Origin: Peribacillus sp044761665
GTDB lineage: Bacteria > Bacillota > Bacilli > Bacillales > DSM-1321
DNA: 64,000 nucleotides
Assembly (NCBI RefSeq): GCF_044761665.1
Contig: NZ_JBIWCW010000012.1
Span: 1 to 64,000, forward strand
Direction of reading: 5' to 3'
The position numbers and the translations under genes are program-made. Below, one piece after another: positions 1 to 8,396 of the stretch. The notes under the pieces were generated by a model. The model saw nothing but the letters and a program-made list of their open reading frames with translations, made no database searches and was not told the origin of the DNA. Positions within the stretch are counted from its first letter, which is position 1; each line of letters starts with the position of its first letter.

Positions 1-9
1 AAATAGAAT

Positions 10-37
10 GACTCCCGCACAATACGGGAGCCATCTT
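10..37. terminator. Hairpin terminator at left edge
   Basis: CTCCCG at 12-17 pairs with CGGGAG at 25-30 around a 7-nt loop. The right side is followed by ATCTTTT and the left side is preceded by an A/T-rich run, so it could end transcription from a gene outside the window on either strand. Confidence 0.5.
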
Positions 38-218
38 TTAGCTGTTTAAACTATAGGTCTTTTTTTAGACTGTCCATTTTATAGGGCACAGTTCATCAGG
101 ACGGAGGTTTCTTTTTGTTAAAAAGAAGGATCCGAATACCTTCTCACTTGACTCATAACTTTTAACTATCCGTATAAACCATCCATTTGTTAAAAAAATG
201 ACTGTTTTTAAATATTGT

Positions 219-251
219 TGAACGATTTTGAAATTAAATGAACGATTTTGA
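219..251 (+). promoter_or_regulatory. Direct repeats, candidate FruR operator
   Basis: The 13-mer TGAACGATTTTGA occurs perfectly twice, at 219-231 and 239-251, with a 20-bp period (two helical turns). The second copy abuts the -35 hexamer of the fruR promoter. DeoR-family regulators such as FruR commonly bind direct repeats at their own promoter, so autoregulation is likely. FruR binding itself is inference. Confidence 0.6.
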
Positions 252-280
252 TTGATTAATCTGACAAATCAAGATATGAT
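252..280 (+). promoter_or_regulatory. Sigma-A promoter of fruRKA
   Basis: TTGATT at 252-257 and TATGAT at 275-280 are separated by exactly 17 nt, 28 nt ahead of the fruR TTG start. It is the only good promoter in front of the operon. Confidence 0.6.
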
Positions 281-307
281 AATGGTAATATATTGGGGGT
301 GAGGTTA

Positions 308-1060
308 TTGTTGACAACAGAAAGGCATGAAATCATCCTCTCGCTGCTTAAGCAACAAGGGATAGTAAAATTGCAGGATCTAGTCGATCATATACAAGCC
401 TCAGAATCTACCATTCGGCGGGATTTAGTTCAACTTGAGGAATTAAACTATTTAAAACGTGTTCATGGTGGTGCTTCTTTGCTTCAAAGAAAAGGCATGG
501 AACCCACAATTATGGAAAAGAAAAATAAAGCAATATCTGAAAAAAAACTCATAGCAAGGTTGGCTTCATCTTTTATTGAAAATGATGACTGTATTTATCT
601 AGATGCAGGTACAACCACCTTTGAAATGATTCCTTACTTAAAGGATAAGAATGTAACCGTTTTAACGAATGGCCTCATGCATATTCAAAAATTGATCGAA
701 CTAGAAATAAACACCTTAATAGTAGGTGGGTCCATTAAATTTTCCACGAATGCGGTTGTTGGCAGTAAAGCGGTTCAGTTTTTAAGTAATTACCGATTCG
801 ATAAGTGCTTTTTGGGGATGAATGGTATTCATCCTGAATTAGGTTTGACAACTCCAGATCCTGAAGAAGCGCTTTTGAAGAAAATGGCAATAAGTTTATC
901 CAGTGAAAGCTATGTGCTTGCCGATAGTTCAAAATTGAATGAAGTCACTTTTGCTAAAGTCGCCGATGTAAGCGGAACCATTTTGCTCACGGACAATAAT
1001 AACGAGGAAGCTGTTGAACAGCTCTTAAAAAATTCCAAAATAAAGGTCGTGACGATTTAA
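308..1060 (+). CDS. fruR: DeoR-family fructose operon regulator FruR
   Basis: This is a transcriptional regulator of fructose uptake, 250 aa. The N-terminal DeoR helix-turn-helix carries the family signature ASESTIRRDL at about residues 31-40. The C-terminal sugar-phosphate-sensing DeoRC domain contains the DAGTTT and VLTNG motifs. The effector in relatives is fructose 1-phosphate or fructose 1,6-bisphosphate (family knowledge). I prefer the TTG at 308 because GGGGGTGAGG lies just upstream and the N-terminus then matches B. subtilis FruR (MLT.ERH). An in-frame TTG at 293 would sit upstream of that Shine-Dalgarno. The gene overlaps fruK by one base (TAATG), so translation is coupled. Confidence 0.92.
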   Translation: MLTTERHEIILSLLKQQGIVKLQDLVDHIQASESTIRRDLVQLEELNYLKRVHGGASLLQRKGMEPTIMEKKNKAISEKKLIARLASSFIENDDCIYLDAGTTTFEMIPYLKDKNVTVLTNGLMHIQKLIELEINTLIVGGSIKFSTNAVVGSKAVQFLSNYRFDKCFLGMNGIHPELGLTTPDPEEALLKKMAISLSSESYVLADSSKLNEVTFAKVADVSGTILLTDNNNEEAVEQLLKNSKIKVVTI

Positions 1061-1980
1061 TGATTTATACAGTAACACTTAATCCGTCCATAGATTACCT
1101 GGTTGAGGTGGAGAATTTCCAGATCGGGTCGGTGAATAGAACAAGTTTGGATAAGAAATATCCTGGAGGTAAAGGAATTAACGTTTCGAGGGTATTGAAA
1201 AGGATAGGAAACGATACGACTGTTTTAGGCTTTATAGGTGGACAAACTGGTGAGTTTGTAAAAGCATGTTTAAATAATGAAGAGGTTTATACAAATTTCA
1301 CAGAAATAAATGGGGACACCAGGATCAATATTAAGTTAAAGACAGATATCGAGACGGAAATAAATAGTCAAGGACCTGAAATACCTAAAGAAAGTTATCA
1401 GCAACTACTTAGCTTAATTAGTAATCTTCAAACGGATGATTTTCTGGTTTTATCAGGAAGCATCCCAACAAGCCTTCCCAAAGATGTATACGTAACGATG
1501 ATGAAAATGTGTTCGGGGAAGGGTGTTCAAGTGGTTGTAGATACGAGCGGGAAAGTACTGCTGGATGTGGTACAGTATCAGCCATTTCTGGTCAAACCCA
1601 ACCATCTCGAATTAGCACAGCTTTATTCAACAGAGATCAAAAATGTCCAGGATGCAAGTAAATATGGTATGAAACTTGTGGAAGCCGGAGCTCAAAATGT
1701 AATCGTATCGATGGCAGGCGATGGCGCTGTGCTTTGCACTAAAGAGAAATCATACGTTGCAAATGTACCTAAGGGAAGGGTCATCAACTCAGTGGGTGCG
1801 GGTGATTCCATGGTAGCGGGATTCATCGGAATGTTTGAAAAAACGGAGAGCGTATTTACCGCTTTTCGTTATAGTGTGGCCGCAGGCAGTGCGACAGCGT
1901 TTTCATCCGACCTATGTACGATGGAATTAATTGAAGAATTGTTGCCACAAATCGAAATCAGCGAGATTAAAGGGGGATAG
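1060..1980 (+). CDS. fruK: 1-phosphofructokinase FruK
   Basis: This enzyme phosphorylates fructose 1-phosphate to fructose 1,6-bisphosphate in the cytoplasm, the step after FruA uptake. It is a PfkB/ribokinase-fold protein of 306 aa, normal for the family. The first PfkB signature GGKGINVSRVL lies at residues 36-46. The second, GAGDSMVAGF, contains the catalytic base Asp249. The ATG overlaps the fruR stop codon by one base and fruA starts 4 nt after its stop, so the three genes form one tight operon, fruR-fruK-fruA, in the standard Bacillus order. Confidence 0.95.
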   Translation: MIYTVTLNPSIDYLVEVENFQIGSVNRTSLDKKYPGGKGINVSRVLKRIGNDTTVLGFIGGQTGEFVKACLNNEEVYTNFTEINGDTRINIKLKTDIETEINSQGPEIPKESYQQLLSLISNLQTDDFLVLSGSIPTSLPKDVYVTMMKMCSGKGVQVVVDTSGKVLLDVVQYQPFLVKPNHLELAQLYSTEIKNVQDASKYGMKLVEAGAQNVIVSMAGDGAVLCTKEKSYVANVPKGRVINSVGAGDSMVAGFIGMFEKTESVFTAFRYSVAAGSATAFSSDLCTMELIEELLPQIEISEIKGG

Positions 1981-1984
1981 CTCA

Positions 1985-3874
1985 ATGAAAATTACAGATT
2001 TGTTAAAATTGGATACCATCATAATTGATTTACAGAGTGAGACAAAGCAATCTGTTATTGACGAACTAGCCGGGAAGTTAGCTCAATCAGGTCGTTTAAA
2101 TGATGAAGCTGGTTTCAAGTCCGCCATTGTGAAACGTGAAGAACAAAGTACCACGGGCATAGGTGAGGGTATAGCCATCCCACATGCAAAAACCAGTGCA
2201 GTCAAAACACCGGCCATTTGTTTCGGTAAATCGGTTTCGGGGATTGATTATGAATCGCTTGATGGCCAGCCGGCCCATTTATTTTTTATGATTGCAGCCA
2301 GTGAAGGGGCGAATACTGATCACCTAGAAACACTTTCTCGACTGTCTTCATTATTAATGGACGCAAATTTCAGGTCACGATTAATTTCTACGACGTCCGA
2401 TGAAGAAGTGCTTGAAATTATCAACCAAAAAGAACAGGAAGCAGATCAGGAAGAAAGAGAAGAAAATGAAGAACAGACAATGAGAACAAGTGGTGTTGCA
2501 AAAATATTGGCCGTTACAGCATGCCCAACTGGAATCGCTCACACATATATGGCAGCGGATGCCTTAAAGGCTAAGGCAAAGGAAATGGGTCTTGATTTCA
2601 AAGTGGAAACGAATGGATCGACAGGAATAAAGAACGGGTTGACTGCAGCGGAAATTGCCGAGGCGGATGCCATCATTGTTGCGGCGGATAAAAAAGTCGA
2701 GATGGATCGATTTGATGGTAAGCGGGTTCTCATCGTCCCCGTTGCCCAAGGGCTTAGGAAGCCAGATGAGCTTCTTAGACGGGCAGCCAATCAGGATGCA
2801 CCCATTTACAAAGGCTCTAAAGTAGATAGTAAATCAGAAGAAACCTCACCAAAAGGGAGGCTTGATATTTATAAGCACCTGATGAACGGTGTAAGTAATA
2901 TGCTCCCCTTTGTTGTTGGTGGTGGAATTTTAATCGCACTATCTTTCTTTTTTGGAATAGAGGCATCCGATCCTACAAAACCTGAATATAACCCCATTGC
3001 CAAAGCGTTAAGTGATATTGGTGGAGGGACTAGTGGAGCCTTTTTCTTCCTCGTCCCAGTCTTGGCAGGGTTCATTGCTTCAAGTATTGCTGATCGCCCC
3101 GGCTTTGCTCCAGGTATGGTCGGTGGGCTTTTGGCCGCACAGTCCAATGCTGGTTTCATTGGTGGCCTGATTGCAGGTTTCCTTGCCGGTTATGTTGTTC
3201 TTGGATTGAAGAAAGTATTCTCTAAGCTACCACAAGCTTTAGAGGGAATTAAACCGGTATTGCTTTATCCGTTGTTCGGCATGTTAATTACAGGTTTAAT
3301 CATGTTGTTCGTGATCAATGAACCAGTTACTGCAATCAATCAAGGGTTGTCGAATTGGCTTCAGGGCTTATCAGGTACAAATGCCATTCTTTTAGGGGTG
3401 ATACTTGCCGGAATGATGGCCGTAGATATGGGTGGGCCAATCAATAAAGCTGCATTCACTTTCGGAATTGCGGCTATCGAAGCACAGAGTTTTGGGCCCC
3501 ATGCCGCGGTTATGGCAGGTGGAATGGTTCCACCTCTGGCGATTGCATTCGCGACGACATTCTTTAAACGTAAATTTACCGATACGGAAAGAAAATCCGG
3601 GTTTACGAATTACTTTATGGGAGCTTTTTTCATAACGGAAGGTGCGATTCCCTTTGCCGCAGCTGATCCACTCAGGGTCATTATTAGCAGTGTAATCGGT
3701 GCAGCCTCTGCTGGTGCATTAACGATGGCGTTTAATGTCACGTTACCTGCGCCGCATGGGGGAGTGTTCGTAATTCCTTTAGTTAATCACCCATTCCTTT
3801 ATTTATTGGCCATTATAATAGGCTCCCTCATCAGTGCCGTGATATTAGGATTGTGGAAAAAGAAACTCAATTAA
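1985..3874 (+). CDS. fruA: Fructose-specific PTS enzyme IIABC FruA
   Basis: This membrane permease imports fructose and phosphorylates it to fructose 1-phosphate at PTS expense. Domains in order over 629 aa: EIIA (about 1-150) with phosphorylated His67 in GIAIPHAKT; a Glu/Gln-rich linker (147-165); EIIB (about 168-270) with phospho-Cys180 in TACPTGIAHT; and EIIC (about 288-629) with many hydrophobic spans and the conserved PAPHGG loop near the C-terminus. The ATG at 1985 has AAGGGGG 8 nt upstream; an upstream in-frame ATG at 1931 lies inside fruK and is unlikely. Confidence 0.95.
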   Translation: MKITDLLKLDTIIIDLQSETKQSVIDELAGKLAQSGRLNDEAGFKSAIVKREEQSTTGIGEGIAIPHAKTSAVKTPAICFGKSVSGIDYESLDGQPAHLFFMIAASEGANTDHLETLSRLSSLLMDANFRSRLISTTSDEEVLEIINQKEQEADQEEREENEEQTMRTSGVAKILAVTACPTGIAHTYMAADALKAKAKEMGLDFKVETNGSTGIKNGLTAAEIAEADAIIVAADKKVEMDRFDGKRVLIVPVAQGLRKPDELLRRAANQDAPIYKGSKVDSKSEETSPKGRLDIYKHLMNGVSNMLPFVVGGGILIALSFFFGIEASDPTKPEYNPIAKALSDIGGGTSGAFFFLVPVLAGFIASSIADRPGFAPGMVGGLLAAQSNAGFIGGLIAGFLAGYVVLGLKKVFSKLPQALEGIKPVLLYPLFGMLITGLIMLFVINEPVTAINQGLSNWLQGLSGTNAILLGVILAGMMAVDMGGPINKAAFTFGIAAIEAQSFGPHAAVMAGGMVPPLAIAFATTFFKRKFTDTERKSGFTNYFMGAFFITEGAIPFAAADPLRVIISSVIGAASAGALTMAFNVTLPAPHGGVFVIPLVNHPFLYLLAIIIGSLISAVILGLWKKKLN

Positions 3875-3887
3875 GATCTTACGCATT

Positions 3888-3922
3888 AAAGCGGATTCGA
3901 TAATTATTGAATCCGCTTTTTA
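3888..3922 (+). terminator. Rho-independent terminator after fruA
   Basis: A perfect 11-bp stem, AAAGCGGATTC (3888-3898) with GAATCCGCTTT (3909-3919), is followed by a T-rich tail. It ends the fruRKA transcript. Confidence 0.9.
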
Positions 3923-4034
3923 TATTACCCACCCACGTACTTTAATTGCATAAAGGGAATTTAAAATCAGTGGAATAAAGCATGTTTGTGTATCTTATTG
4001 GGTAGAAGAATATAAAAAGGAAAAAAGGAGTGGA

Positions 4035-4448
4035 ATGCCCTTGATGAAGAAAAGTACAGTAAAAACGACAAAAAGAGATGATATGATAGATATAACAACA
4101 GAAGTGCAGAAATATATATTGGAAACGGGAATACAAGAAGGGATAGCCCTTGTTTATTGTCCACATACTACTGCAGGGATCACGATTAACGAAAATGCAG
4201 ATCCGGATGTCAAAAAGGATATTCTTAGGAGATTGGACGAGCTCTTCCCTTGGAATCATACGCTTGATATGCATATGGAAGGAAATACAGCTGCTCATTT
4301 GAAATCCAGCACAGTTGGATCTTCCCAACAAATCCTGATCCATAAAGGAAGCTTGGTTCTGGGAAGATGGCAGGGAGTGTATTTCTGTGAATTCGATGGT
4401 CCTAGAGATCGTCAGTACTTTATTAAATTGATAGCTGATAAAGATTAG
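4035..4448 (+). CDS. YjbQ/UPF0047 family protein
   Basis: A small cytosolic protein of the YjbQ family (UPF0047), whose E. coli member has weak thiamine-phosphate synthase activity; the physiological role is unclear. The 137-aa sequence shows the family motifs CPHTTAGITINENADPDV near residues 49-66, HAxGN-like HMEGNTAAHLKSS, and GRWQGVYFCEFDGPR near the C-terminus. The start is ambiguous: ATG 4035, TTG 4041 and ATG 4044 all follow AAAGGAG at 4024-4030. It is followed 20 nt later by a GNAT gene and may be cotranscribed with it. Confidence 0.85.
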   Translation: MPLMKKSTVKTTKRDDMIDITTEVQKYILETGIQEGIALVYCPHTTAGITINENADPDVKKDILRRLDELFPWNHTLDMHMEGNTAAHLKSSTVGSSQQILIHKGSLVLGRWQGVYFCEFDGPRDRQYFIKLIADKD

Positions 4449-4468
4449 AATATTCAGGGGGAAGGTAA

Positions 4469-5038
4469 TTGAGAGATATTTTAATTGAAGGTGAAAAGGT
4501 ACGATTAAGGAATGTTCAGCAGGAAGATTTAAAAACCCTATGGAGTTTAAAGTACGGGGAAGAAAAACCAATCTGGAGAGAATGGGATACACCATATATG
4601 CTTAACGAAATTATGGACTTCCCTACATATATTACCAATGAGGTGAAAATACGGAGATACGATGAGAAATTAGGAGTCTTCTCTGAATTAATAATAGAAA
4701 AGGACCATCAAATAATCGGTGCGATTGTATATTACTGGGAACATGTAGCAGCCAGGTGGCTGGAAATAGGTATAACCATATATGAACCTAATTATTGGAA
4801 CGGGGGCTATGGAACGGAAGCCATTAACCTGTTTATTCCTTATCTATTTCAACATTTAGAAATAGAAAGGGTTGGACTGACGACATGGTCGGGGAACGAG
4901 CGAATGATGGCAGTCGCTAAAAAAGTGGGCATGCAGCTCGAAGGAAGAATGAGGAAGTGCATTTTTCATAAGGGTATATATTACGATTCCATCAGAATGG
5001 GGATGCTTCGTGAAGAGTGGGAAGTCAAAAATCTATGA
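4469..5038 (+). CDS. GNAT-family N-acetyltransferase (RimJ/RimL-like)
   Basis: A 189-aa acetyltransferase of the GNAT superfamily, probably acetylating a small amine or a protein N-terminus from acetyl-CoA. The N-terminus (LIEGEKVRLRNVQQEDL) is typical of the RimJ/RimL branch. The acetyl-CoA loop lies around YWNGGYGTEAINLF (about residues 109-122), followed by VGLTTWSGNERMMAVAKKVGM, the usual motif-B segment. The TTG start follows GGGGAAGG. The substrate cannot be deduced from sequence. Confidence 0.85.
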   Translation: MRDILIEGEKVRLRNVQQEDLKTLWSLKYGEEKPIWREWDTPYMLNEIMDFPTYITNEVKIRRYDEKLGVFSELIIEKDHQIIGAIVYYWEHVAARWLEIGITIYEPNYWNGGYGTEAINLFIPYLFQHLEIERVGLTTWSGNERMMAVAKKVGMQLEGRMRKCIFHKGIYYDSIRMGMLREEWEVKNL

Positions 5039-5180
5039 TTTGTCTGAACTAATTTATTTTTTATGAAGGTCCTACTGAAAAAATGTAAAAATATCTCTGG
5101 ATTTCCTTGGGAATAATTTGGCGCTGTTTTTTGATTTTGATTTTGTTATTCTAGGTAAGTGCTTAACGAGGAGGTAAAGG

Positions 5181-5780
5181 ATGAAATTATCAGTATTGTC
5201 ACCGATGATAATAACTCTAAGCGTCATTATACTTGGCATAGCATTTCCTTGGGGAACGACAAGTAAAGCTTCGAATGGTGCTAAAAAACATGTCATTGAG
5301 CAAGGCGAATCGATATGGGATATCGCTAAGCAGCATGGTGTTCCAATTCAAACGTTAAAAGAGGCCAATAATAACAAGAATAATGTTGCTGAAGTTGGCA
5401 AAACGTTAATTATCCCACAATACATGAACGAAACCGATAAAGAACTATTAGCCAGACTGGTTCATGCGGAAGCAAAAGGTGAACCATATCGTGGCAAGGT
5501 AGAAGTTGCAGGAGTCGTGTTAAATCGTCTTGACAGTAATGAATTTCCTGAAACGGTACGAGAAGTGATTTATCAAAAGAATCAATTCTCCCCTGTCGGT
5601 GATGGTAGCATTAACAAAGCAGCAGGAAAAGATGCAGTCCGAGCTGTAAACGAAGCGATAGCGATACATGGCTATACGAATGATGCTCTGTACTTTTGGA
5701 ATCCAAGTATATCCGACAGTGTATGGATGAAAAAATTAGAAGTAATTAAAATTATCGGTGGCCACCACTTTGCCATTTGA
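5181..5780 (+). CDS. LysM-containing SleB/CwlJ-type cell wall hydrolase
   Basis: A 199-aa exported peptidoglycan hydrolase. It has an N-terminal hydrophobic signal/anchor segment (about 3-24), one LysM domain (about 36-80, HVIEQGESIWDIAKQHGV), and a Hydrolase_2 (SleB/CwlJ) domain from about residue 86. The likely catalytic Glu97 lies in HAEAKGE, and GVVLNR and NQFSP are family motifs. In Bacillus this domain serves spore-cortex lysis or cell-wall turnover, and no ypeB partner is adjacent here. AGGAGG 8 nt before ATG 5181 supports the start. A strong terminator follows. Confidence 0.88.
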   Translation: MKLSVLSPMIITLSVIILGIAFPWGTTSKASNGAKKHVIEQGESIWDIAKQHGVPIQTLKEANNNKNNVAEVGKTLIIPQYMNETDKELLARLVHAEAKGEPYRGKVEVAGVVLNRLDSNEFPETVREVIYQKNQFSPVGDGSINKAAGKDAVRAVNEAIAIHGYTNDALYFWNPSISDSVWMKKLEVIKIIGGHHFAI

Positions 5781-5788
5781 TTGTTTAG

Positions 5789-5820
5789 GCCTGGCCGTCA
5801 AAAAGACGGTCAGGCTTTTT
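5789..5820 (+). terminator. Rho-independent terminator
   Basis: GCCTGGCCGTC (5789-5799) pairs with GACGGTCAGGC (5805-5815), with one G-U pair and an AAAAA loop, followed by TTTTT. Confidence 0.9.
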
Positions 5821-5860
5821 GAGATTTCTAAATGTAAAGGGGCAAGTGAGAAAAACCTTC

Positions 5861-5889
5861 TTTAATGCTGTGCAAGACTAAGTTATAAT
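5861..5889 (+). promoter_or_regulatory. Possible sigma-A promoter of trhA
   Basis: A good -10, TATAAT at 5884-5889, has a weak -35 (TTTAAT, 5861-5866) at 17-nt spacing, 44 nt before the gene start. Confidence 0.4.
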
Positions 5890-5933
5890 TGATAAGAAAT
5901 TTAAAAATGGTTCATTTCTTAAGGAGTTGTAAT

Positions 5934-6578
5934 ATGGCTAATACACATATTTATACAAAAAAAGAAGAAGTATTCAATGCAATCACACATGGAATTGGTG
6001 TTTTAATGAGTATTGCTGCTCTTGTATTGTTAATCGTCTTCTCTGCTAAGCAAGGATCTGCTTCGTTGATGCTAATTTCGATAATATATGGAATTTCCAT
6101 GCTCCTTTTATACCTAGCTTCTACATTAGTACATAGCTTTCCTGAAGGAAAAGCGAAGGACCTGTTTGAGATTTTTGACCATTCAGCCATCTATATTTTC
6201 ATTGCCGGAACATACACACCAATCATGGTTCTCGTCATACAAGGGACATTAGGATGGACACTATTAGCGGTTGTATGGGGAGTAGCAGTTATAGGGGTCA
6301 TTTTCAAGGCATTCTACGTTAAGAAGTTTCTTTATCTATCCACAATCCTATATATCGCTATGGGATGGATGATTGTCCTTGTATGGGGGCCGTTAACTGC
6401 CTCCATGCCAGAACCGGGGATTCAGTTACTTATAGCCGGGGGGTTACTTTATACTTTCGGAGCCATCTTTTATGTCTGGCGTGGATTTCCGTTTCATCAT
6501 GCCGTATGGCACCTTTTCGTGCTTGCAGGTTCTGTGGCACATTTTTTCGTAGTGTTACTCTATATCATCCCTCTTTAA
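5934..6578 (+). CDS. trhA: Hemolysin III / PAQR-type membrane protein (TrhA, YplQ-like)
   Basis: A 214-aa integral membrane protein of the hemolysin III/PAQR family, implicated in membrane energetics or fluidity homeostasis rather than haemolysis. It has about seven transmembrane segments. Conserved metal-binding positions are visible: NAITHGIG near the N-terminus, FEIFDHSAIYIFIAGTYTP in the middle and HHAVWHLFV near the C-terminus (the His/Asp cluster of the PAQR active site). AAGGAG at 5921-5926 fixes ATG 5934; an upstream ATG at 5889 lacks a ribosome-binding site. Its stop lies inside a terminator stem. Confidence 0.92.
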   Translation: MANTHIYTKKEEVFNAITHGIGVLMSIAALVLLIVFSAKQGSASLMLISIIYGISMLLLYLASTLVHSFPEGKAKDLFEIFDHSAIYIFIAGTYTPIMVLVIQGTLGWTLLAVVWGVAVIGVIFKAFYVKKFLYLSTILYIAMGWMIVLVWGPLTASMPEPGIQLLIAGGLLYTFGAIFYVWRGFPFHHAVWHLFVLAGSVAHFFVVLLYIIPL

Positions 6579-6595
6579 ATGGAGGGATTTTTTTT
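6567..6595 (+). terminator. Terminator overlapping trhA stop
   Basis: ATCCCTC (6567-6573) pairs with GAGGGAT (6582-6588), followed by a run of eight T. The TAA stop of the gene is in the loop. Confidence 0.75.
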
Positions 6596-6666
6596 GTGGA
6601 AATATCCGTGTTTTAAAAGTTGTCTTTTAGGTAATAGATAAGGTAAGAACCAAAGGAGGAATTTCC

Positions 6667-7149
6667 ATGAAAAGATCATTAAAAGTACTATCCATTCCAT
6701 TTGCTGCCATGATTGTATTGACTGGCTGTGGAGATGATGACGAAGTAAAGAATCCGCCGGTTGAAGAAAATGAAAATCAAACGGAGACTAATCCTGAAAA
6801 AGGGACAGACGTTAATGAAAAACTACCATTTACTTTCAAAGCGTTTAAACTAGAGGTAGACTACAAAGGAAATAATAATGATTATGAAGCGGAATATGAT
6901 ACCATGGGAGCGAAAACCGAGGCTTCTATTGAAGATGAACTTAATAAACATGAAGTTCAAGGTGATGAAGCCATGGAAGAATTGACACCAATCTTAGAAA
7001 AGCTTGAGTTCACACAAGATTCGAAGGATGACGAGGTCATAAAAGAGGTGACCAAGGCATTTGACTTAAAAGACGGTTATCAGGAGTTCGAATTGGAAGT
7101 AACCTATAGTGATGGAAAAACGAAGGTATATAAAGTAGTTAATAAATAA
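6667..7149 (+). CDS. yusW: YusW-like lipoprotein
   Basis: A 160-aa predicted lipoprotein. The signal peptide ends in the lipobox LTGC with acylated Cys21, then comes an acidic low-complexity linker (residues 22-52) and a C-terminal domain with FKAFKLEVDY and YEAEYD, which resemble the YusW domain of B. subtilis YusW. The function of the family is unknown. The start is supported by AAAGGAGG. It stands alone between two terminators. Confidence 0.8.
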   Translation: MKRSLKVLSIPFAAMIVLTGCGDDDEVKNPPVEENENQTETNPEKGTDVNEKLPFTFKAFKLEVDYKGNNNDYEAEYDTMGAKTEASIEDELNKHEVQGDEAMEELTPILEKLEFTQDSKDDEVIKEVTKAFDLKDGYQEFELEVTYSDGKTKVYKVVNK

Positions 7150-7306
7150 TTTTGGTTGGTAATCCCTCCCTGATATTTTGCTTCTCGAGTTGCCAAACCT
7201 AGAAAGTTGTAGTAAAATAATGGGGGTAAACAAAGGGGTTTATCATACTATTACTATGTTATTTAAATTCGGACTTATGGGGATAGGACCGTAATAAATA
7301 CATATA

Positions 7307-7342
7307 AAAAAAGATTCTTTTTTCAGAAAAGAGTCTTTTTTT
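7307..7342 (+). terminator. Terminator downstream of yusW
   Basis: An A-rich arm at 7307-7321 pairs with AAAAGAGTCTTTTTT (7327-7341) across a short loop and ends in T7. The 7150-7300 stretch holds no gene that I can see. Confidence 0.6.
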
Positions 7343-7389
7343 ATTTCTAATTGTATTATATATACAAAATATCACTACCCTTAATTAAC

Positions 7390-7439
7390 AAAAAAGATAG
7401 GGAGAATACCAACCAAACGGTATCCTCCCTGTCTTTTTT
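7390..7439. terminator. Bidirectional terminator downstream of bioY
   Basis: A long hairpin pairs 7390-7410 with 7419-7439 (21 positions with two imperfections) around an 8-nt loop, with A6 before and T6 after. It can serve bioY on the minus strand and stop read-through from the left. Confidence 0.85.
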
Positions 7440-7444
7440 AAATA

Positions 7445-8014
7445 TTAAGATATGGAAATGTTTTTCTTTGGAAGCATTTTCGCCGAAGTAAGCCTTGCTC
7501 GAATGGAAACACCCAACCAGGAGGCAAGTAGGGCCTTAAGAATCCCTACGATTACAAATGGTGCGAACCCGCTAGCAAGGGCAGCTGTCCAAGTTAACGA
7601 AGCCATATATTTCAACCATATAGTTCCGATGATCAAAGTAATCATCATACCAATTAGATTTGCTATGATAGCAAATGGTAGGGTGAAACGAGTTTTTTCT
7701 AATATCAAGCCAGTAATGAAGACTGTAGGAATATAAGATAATAAATAACCACCTGTGGGACCGAAAATCTTTGCAAGCCCCCCAGACATTTCTGCAAATA
7801 CAGGGATGCCGGAAGCTCCAATGAACAAGTACAAAATTACAGAGTAAGTGCCATAACGAGAACCAAGAATGGTAGCGGCAAGTCCGATTGCTAATGTTTG
7901 TCCCGTAATCGGGACAAGCGGAAGTGGAATGGTAATTTGAGCTAGGATGCCGATTATAGCTGCAAATAAAGCGGTGATTATCATCATTCTTAATTTTTCA
8001 TGATTGGTATTCAA
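7445..8014 (-). CDS. bioY: Biotin transporter substrate-binding subunit BioY
   Basis: The S-component of an ECF-type biotin transporter, 189 aa, with about six transmembrane helices. Family motifs visible are QITIPLPLVPITGQTLAIGL near residues 26-45, LGSRYGTYSVILYLFIGASG, and FGPTGGYLLSYIPTVFITG. The general ECF module (ecfA1A2T) is not in this window; lone bioY genes are common in Bacilli. The start is fixed by GGGGGAAA upstream. A BirA-type operator lies between the promoter and the start, so biotin repression is expected. Confidence 0.95.
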   Translation of the reverse strand: MNTNHEKLRMMIITALFAAIIGILAQITIPLPLVPITGQTLAIGLAATILGSRYGTYSVILYLFIGASGIPVFAEMSGGLAKIFGPTGGYLLSYIPTVFITGLILEKTRFTLPFAIIANLIGMMITLIIGTIWLKYMASLTWTAALASGFAPFVIVGILKALLASWLGVSIRARLTSAKMLPKKNISIS

Positions 8015-8029
8015 AGCGTTTCCCCCTTA

Positions 8030-8060
8030 ATGTAAACTATTTTATATAATTGGTTAACAA
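8030..8060 (-). promoter_or_regulatory. BirA-type biotin operator upstream of bioY
   Basis: TGTAAAC (8031-8037) and GTTAACA (8053-8059) form an inverted repeat with a 15-nt spacer. This matches the known BirA operator pattern of Firmicutes (TTGTNAAC, 14-16 nt, GTTNACAA). It lies just downstream of the bioY -10, the right place for repression by biotinyl-AMP-loaded BirA. Confidence 0.85.
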
Positions 8061-8065
8061 ATAAA

Positions 8066-8094
8066 ATTTTATTATAGAAAGTACGTACTGTCAA
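8066..8094 (-). promoter_or_regulatory. Sigma-A promoter of bioY
   Basis: On the minus strand a perfect TTGACA (8089-8094) and TAAAAT (8066-8071) are separated by 17 nt. The spacer contains the palindrome AGTACGTACT. Confidence 0.8.
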
Positions 8095-8326
8095 TATCCT
8101 TTATTTATTCTGACATTTGAAGGGTATAATGAAATCGGATTGCAAAAATAGTTCCGAATTAGGGGGATTGTAAATAATATAGGGTTATACAAACCTAATA
8201 TTCAGCTTAACTTAGATATTTCTCAAAGGAAAAGTAATATCATAAACAATAATCATGTAAATAGGCGTTGGTGTATGATCAATACTTTGTATATGAGAAT
8301 GGAATGAGGAAGAATGGAACAAAATG

Positions 8327-8371
8327 GACTGCCTTCACATAGGTATAATCGATGCCTGTGTGAAGGCAGTC
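8327..8371 (-). terminator. Hairpin terminator of araR
   Basis: GACTGCCTTCACATAGG (8327-8343) pairs over all 17 positions (one G-U) with 8355-8371 around an 11-nt loop. On the minus strand it lies 26 nt past the araR stop and is followed by a modest T-rich tail. The rest of 8100-8326 shows no gene. Confidence 0.7.
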
Positions 8372-8396
8372 AATCATTTACATCAAATTAGTGTTA

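Noticed and set aside
3942..4595. 217-codon minus-strand frame opposite yjbQ and the GNAT gene
   Set aside because: It is a shadow of two well-supported plus-strand genes and its translation has no recognisable domain.
7995..8025. Possible cre site near the bioY start (CAAAGCGTTTCCCC)
   Set aside because: Both outer positions of the cre consensus are wrong and it overlaps the ribosome-binding site; a chance match is likelier.
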